Below, piece after piece: positions 60,801 through 64,000 of a DNA stretch of 64,000 nt (within the stretch, counting starts at the first letter, position 1; every line of letters begins with the position of its first letter). Origin of the DNA: Dryococelus australis (Eukaryota; Arthropoda; Insecta; Phasmatodea; Phasmatidae); assembly GCA_029891345.1 (NCBI GenBank), contig CM057009.1:233607178-233671177 (forward strand), written 5' to 3'. The notes below the pieces were generated by a model. That model did not search any database. It was given only the letters and a program-made list of their open reading frames with translations, and was not told the DNA's origin. The translations under genes and the position numbers were made by a program.

Positions 60801-61038
60801 TTGTTGTACGAATAGAAATTTGCTCACACTCATGTTGTTCTTTGGCACGCTTTCGCCGGCATCAGGACATCTGTCGGCTCAGTCGCAGCCATGCATGTGC
60901 AAGCTCATCACTGCCTACGTGTCGTTCCTTGGTGGGGGGTTGACTACGTCATTATTCCTGCTGATGTGCACTTTAACTGTTTGTGCCTCAAACTTCTGTT
61001 TGTACTGCTTGAATCGCACTGCTATGTCAGTGTTAAAT

Positions 61039-61330
61039 TCAAATCTTTGGTTGGGGAACAGTGTGGCAGTGGCATGCTTTATGCCCGCTATACAAGCACA
61101 GAGCGCACACAATTTTTGACTGAGTGCTTTCGTGGTGTTGTTGCTCGTGGCTTTTCCCCTTACTCTGCAATCTGGTTTCGCCTCTTGCCTCTATTTTCAA
61201 AACACGCGACGATGCTTCGGTTGTTCGTATAGCCGAGTCTGTGACTGCTGGCTTCTGTGTCGCCCTATTGTTTTCTACCTTAGGTCGATGTTCAGCACAG
61301 TTTATCACAGATTTGCTGTGTTTCACCTGG
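61039..61330 (-). pseudogene. Gag C-terminus with CCHC knuckle
   Basis: A minus-strand frame with a Lys/Arg/Gln-rich region ends in CALCLYSGHKACHC, which fits C-x2-C-x4-H-x4-C exactly. This knuckle binds genomic RNA in gag nucleocapsid proteins. The upstream capsid part is missing: the frame runs back toward the integrase junction near 61424. Confidence 0.7.
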
Positions 61331-61409
61331 CAACACGTTTTGGCTGTTTTTCTGGTAATTTTGCTAACTGCGCAAGGCTGCTACGGACAATGCCCTGACT
61401 CTGAGCATT

Positions 61410-61439
61410 GAACTTTGCTATGCTTGCATAGCAAAGTTC
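61410..61439. repeat. Perfect 14-bp hairpin at the integrase/gag junction
   Basis: The arms gaactttgctatgc (61410-61423) and gcatagcaaagttc (61426-61439) are exact reverse complements separated by tt. It sits where the minus-strand integrase frame stops and gag-like sequence begins. Confidence 0.95.
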
Positions 61440-61914
61440 CGCCATGACTTTGTGGGAAAATACCGTACAGGCTTTTCGTACCCATTCTTGTTTGTCAACG
61501 GGGGATTATAGGATGTAGTTTGTAGTTGGGTAATTTTCAGACTCTTTAAGAGTTCCGCCACTAACTCATTGTTAAAAGATGTTCTTCGGTCTGTTAAGAT
61601 CTGCTGAGGACAACCGTACTTCAAATGACATCCTTGATAAAAGCTGCACAAGTTTGTGCATCAATGCTTTTTACTGCCACCGCAACGGTATAACGACTAA
61701 AAAATTCCATCTTGACTAATATATATTTGTTCTCTTGTTGCGTGACAGGAAGAGGTCCTTTGGAATCCAAAGCCAATGCCCATAGAATTGGTAGTGGGGA
61801 AATTTGTGTCATTTCGCCAAGAGGTAGAGAATTCGGTGCTTTCACCTTCTGACATATCTGGCGATTTCTGATATAAGTTTTTACATCTGAGTACATCGTG
61901 TCCCAAAAATATGT
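61418..61914 (-). pseudogene. Gypsy integrase fragment
   Basis: Minus strand: MYSDVKTYIRNRQICQKVKA (end of the zinc-binding domain, C-x2-C altered to R-x2-C), then LALDSKGPLPVTQQENKYIL and VKMEFFSRYTVAVAV (first core Asp kept), then FIKDVI. In another frame follow KYGCPQQILTDRRTSFNNEL (second core Asp kept, normal Gly replaced by Arg) and TTSYNPPLTNKNGYEKPVRY (the Glu block). The 3' part ends near 61440 at the hairpin and the 5' part is cut at 61915 by non-LTR sequence. Confidence 0.75.
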
Positions 61915-62575
61915 CTAGGTTAGAATACTGTTCAGTGATTTGGAATAACATTACCAACATGGATTCAATTAAGATTGAAAATGTACAAAAAATGTATTTC
62001 CACTTTTATACCTTAGATTCCCAAATAGCCTAGATTTTATTTATAATAATGTACTTTTGAAATATAATACTCAAAATTTGAAATTACGTAGAGATTTTAT
62101 TGATGCACTATTTTTAGTAAATTCTGTTCAATAACATGTTCAATGTTTACAAATTTTAATGAAGGTAGCATTAAAGGTCCCTAACTATAAACATAGAATC
62201 TCTCATATATTCACTTCTTTATAGTTTAGAAAATATCTAGTAAGTAGATGTGTAGATAAATATAATAAATATTTTTCTTCTTTTGATCTATTTATGGGGA
62301 AAAAATTACATTTAGGGATCAATTTGAACATTATATAAATCATTTTTAGGGAGTCGCTATTGTTTTATGTTTATAGTATAATTATATTAACAGTGTTTTT
62401 GTCAATTTTTTTGTATTGTTTGTTGTCCCTCTCCAATGTGTACTGTTTGTTTTATTGTATTGTCTTAAGTCTTATTGTTTGTAGTTAGTTTAAATGTTTC
62501 ATGTAAATGTGCCCCCCTTTTAAATGTCCCCAACTGTTGCGTGGCATAATAAAACATAAATAAATAATAAATTAT
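61915..62575 (+). mobile_element. 3' end of a non-LTR retrotransposon
   Basis: Begins inside the C-terminal region (RLEYCSVIWNNITNMDSIKI, then ENVQKM), closely paralleling KLDYCSVIWNYITLTDRSRL in the neighbouring copy. It soon loses frame. The 3' end is taaa-type repeats (aataaaacataaataaataa, about 62547-62572). It is a 5'-truncated insertion abutting the integrase fragment. Confidence 0.75.
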
Positions 62576-62589
62576 TGTTGTTATTATTA

Positions 62590-64000
62590 TTCTCTGGGGT
62601 ATAAAACAGCTTAAAAGCAGTAAGCCAACTGGTTGCGATGAAATCCCAAATTTTATAAGGTTGCGCCAACATCTTTATACATATTTTAACTCGCATATAT
62701 AATTATAGCCTTACTTGTCGTACTTTTCCTCACATTTGGAAGCAAGTAATAGTAGTTCCCTTTTTTAAAAAAGGAAATAAGCATGAAGTTAGTAACTATA
62801 GACCAATCTCATTATTAAGTAATTTTTCTAAAGTTTTTGAATAAGTAATTTTCAAACACTTATCTTTTATTACAAAAAATTTAATATGCGAGTTCCAACA
62901 TGGTTTTCAAACAGGGAAAACTACAACAACAAATCTGTTCAACCTAGTTGACGATTTATACTCTGAAGTAACTACACAAAAACAAGTGGATGTTATATAT
63001 TTTGATCTACAGAAGGCATTTGATACATGCCAACATCAAATAATTTTGAATAAGTTACGTGCAATTGGGCTTGATTTTTTATTTATTAAATTGTTTGCTA
63101 ATTACTTTACAAACAGAACTTTTAAGGAAGTACTTTGGCTCCGCTACTCTTTAATATTTTTATCAATTATATTGTCAGTGTAATAAGGCACTCGCAGGCA
63201 TTTCTTTACTCCGATGATCTAACGATTTATAGAAATGTTAAAGATGGTGGAGACTGTACGTTATTACAAACTGATATTGTAGCAATTCATGATTGGTGTT
63301 TAGTAAATTCAGTGGGACTCAACACAGAGAAGACAATATGCGTCTCAGTTACAAAAACAAACAATCCTATTTATTATAAATACTATGTTCAAAATGTGCT
63401 AATTAATAGAGTAGAACATGTAAGAGATCTCGGAATTATCCTTGACTCTAAATTATACTTTCACATACATGTGAATAGTTTAATTAACAACACAAATCGT
63501 ATTCTAGGTTTAATAAAATTCATTACTTCCTCTGCTTCTTCTTTCGATTCAATATTATGTCTCTATTGTTCACCAATTAGATCCAAATTAGATTACTGTT
63601 CCGTAATATGGAATTATATCACATTGACAGATCGCAGTAGATTAGAAAATATACAAAAAAAAAAAGTATTCAAATTATTTTTAAATAGATTTTCTACTAG
63701 TGTAGGATTTAATTATAATAATGCATTAGTTAGTTTTAATACCCAAACATTAAAAGAATGTCATGAAATTAATGATGCATTATTTTTATTCAATGCATTT
63801 TTAGCATATATATCTTGTATAGCTGTTACGAAAAAAGTAGACCTAAAAATTCCTATGTATATTCATTGAACTCCATCTACCTTCTTTTCTGCTTTAATTT
63901 AAAAAGAAATTTAGTTAACTGGTGTGTTACTAATTTCATTAAAAAGTTTTCTAAATTTGATTCTTTTTCAGGGAAGAAACTCACCTTTCTGGATCTATTT
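62590..64000 (+). mobile_element. Non-LTR retrotransposon, second copy, runs off the window
   Basis: Same family as 61915-62575 and same orientation. It starts within the region before the polymerase (PTGCDEIPNFI) and includes the polymerase and C-terminal region. After the stop at 63869 about 130 bases of 3' region remain, resembling the first copy. The 5' end is missing. Confidence 0.8.
62620..63869 (+). pseudogene. Non-LTR reverse transcriptase pseudogene
   Basis: Polymerase blocks: VVPFFKKGNKHEVSNYRPIS (about 62752-62810), FQHGFQTGKTTTTNLF, DVIYFDLQKAFDTCQHQII (catalytic Asp, about 62988-63045), GSTLAPLLFNIFINYI (after a frameshift near 63125) and FLYSDDLTIYR (about 63201-63233), where the usual A-D-D is S-D-D. 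The 245-codon downstream frame (63135-63869) is intact through DLGIILDSKLYFHIHVN and LDYCSVIWNYITLTDRSRLE to a TGA. A stop near 62842 and the frameshift break the upstream part. No endonuclease is visible. Confidence 0.85.

Larger units (their letters stand above)
58979..61330 (-). mobile_element. Ty3/gypsy gag-PR-RT-RH remnant
   Basis: Minus-strand order: gag zinc knuckle (about 61110-61070), protease (about 60790-60540), reverse transcriptase (60299-59560) and RNase H with tether (59545-58979). All are frameshifted in places. An integrase fragment sits immediately 5' of gag rather than 3' of RNase H. No LTR was identified. Confidence 0.8.

Noticed and set aside
60758-61411. Overlapping plus frames of 60-113 codons, some Leu-rich like membrane segments
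   Set aside because: They are antisense to the gypsy gag and protease region, whose minus-strand motifs (CCHC knuckle, protease Asp) are specific.

Overview
This is an AT-rich, repeat-dense stretch of animal nuclear DNA, most likely from an insect. The evidence is one clear spliced exon of a conserved animal kinase, a tRNA-derived SINE of a type I associate with insects (read from memory, not searched), Tc1 and hAT DNA transposons, Ty3/gypsy-like and non-LTR retroelements, and many microsatellites. There are no bacterial-style operons, and almost every protein-like stretch is a decayed transposon. The species cannot be named from the sequence alone.

Host genes are sparse. One exon of calcium/calmodulin-dependent protein kinase I (54474-54614, + strand) is bounded by splice sites, with no other exon of the gene recognised, so much of the window is probably intron or intergenic DNA. 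A GC-rich open exon at 5109-5294 (+) looks like the last coding exon of an unidentified gene. A two-exon THAP-domain remnant lies at 4116-4552 (-). Two phase-compatible candidate exons of unknown function lie at 45951-46581 (-).

Layout. 2-3.2 kb: a degenerate DD34E Tc1 element bounded by TA. 6.7-8.3 kb: a non-autonomous hAT-type element with GATTC-rich ends and an internal minisatellite. 9.4-10.5 kb: a large inverted repeat. 11.9-12.3 kb: a minisatellite. 12.4-14.2 kb: a GC-rich LTR-like promoter region. 14.6-22.3 kb: an LTR element on the minus strand with matching LTRs, a polypurine tract and a 4-bp target duplication; it holds a nearly perfect 0.6-kb palindrome and a non-LTR retrotransposon. 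This element split an older minus-strand gag-like gene (22.3-24.9 kb, resuming at 14.6 kb), which was also hit by a shortened copy of the Tc1 element. 29-33 kb: a decayed Ty3/gypsy gag-pol (-) carrying a SINE. 36.1-38.2 and 47.5-49.7 kb: two diverged copies of an unnamed promoter-plus-ORF repeat. 39.8-44.7 kb: a pair of direct 1-kb repeats, perhaps LTRs. 50.9-53.5 kb: a hAT transposase (-) interrupted by a MITE. 55.3 kb: a second SINE-like head. 56 kb: inverted fragments of another DDE transposon. 59-62 kb: Ty3/gypsy pieces in permuted order. 61.9-64 kb: two non-LTR fragments of one family.

The main story is layered transposition. Several insertions can be ordered by nesting, and some junctions (inverted repeats, a short hairpin at the integrase/gag junction) suggest template switching or fold-back repair. 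I found no convincing new cellular system. The strongest leads are the palindrome, the two-copy promoter/ORF repeat, the permuted gypsy block and the unassigned exons.
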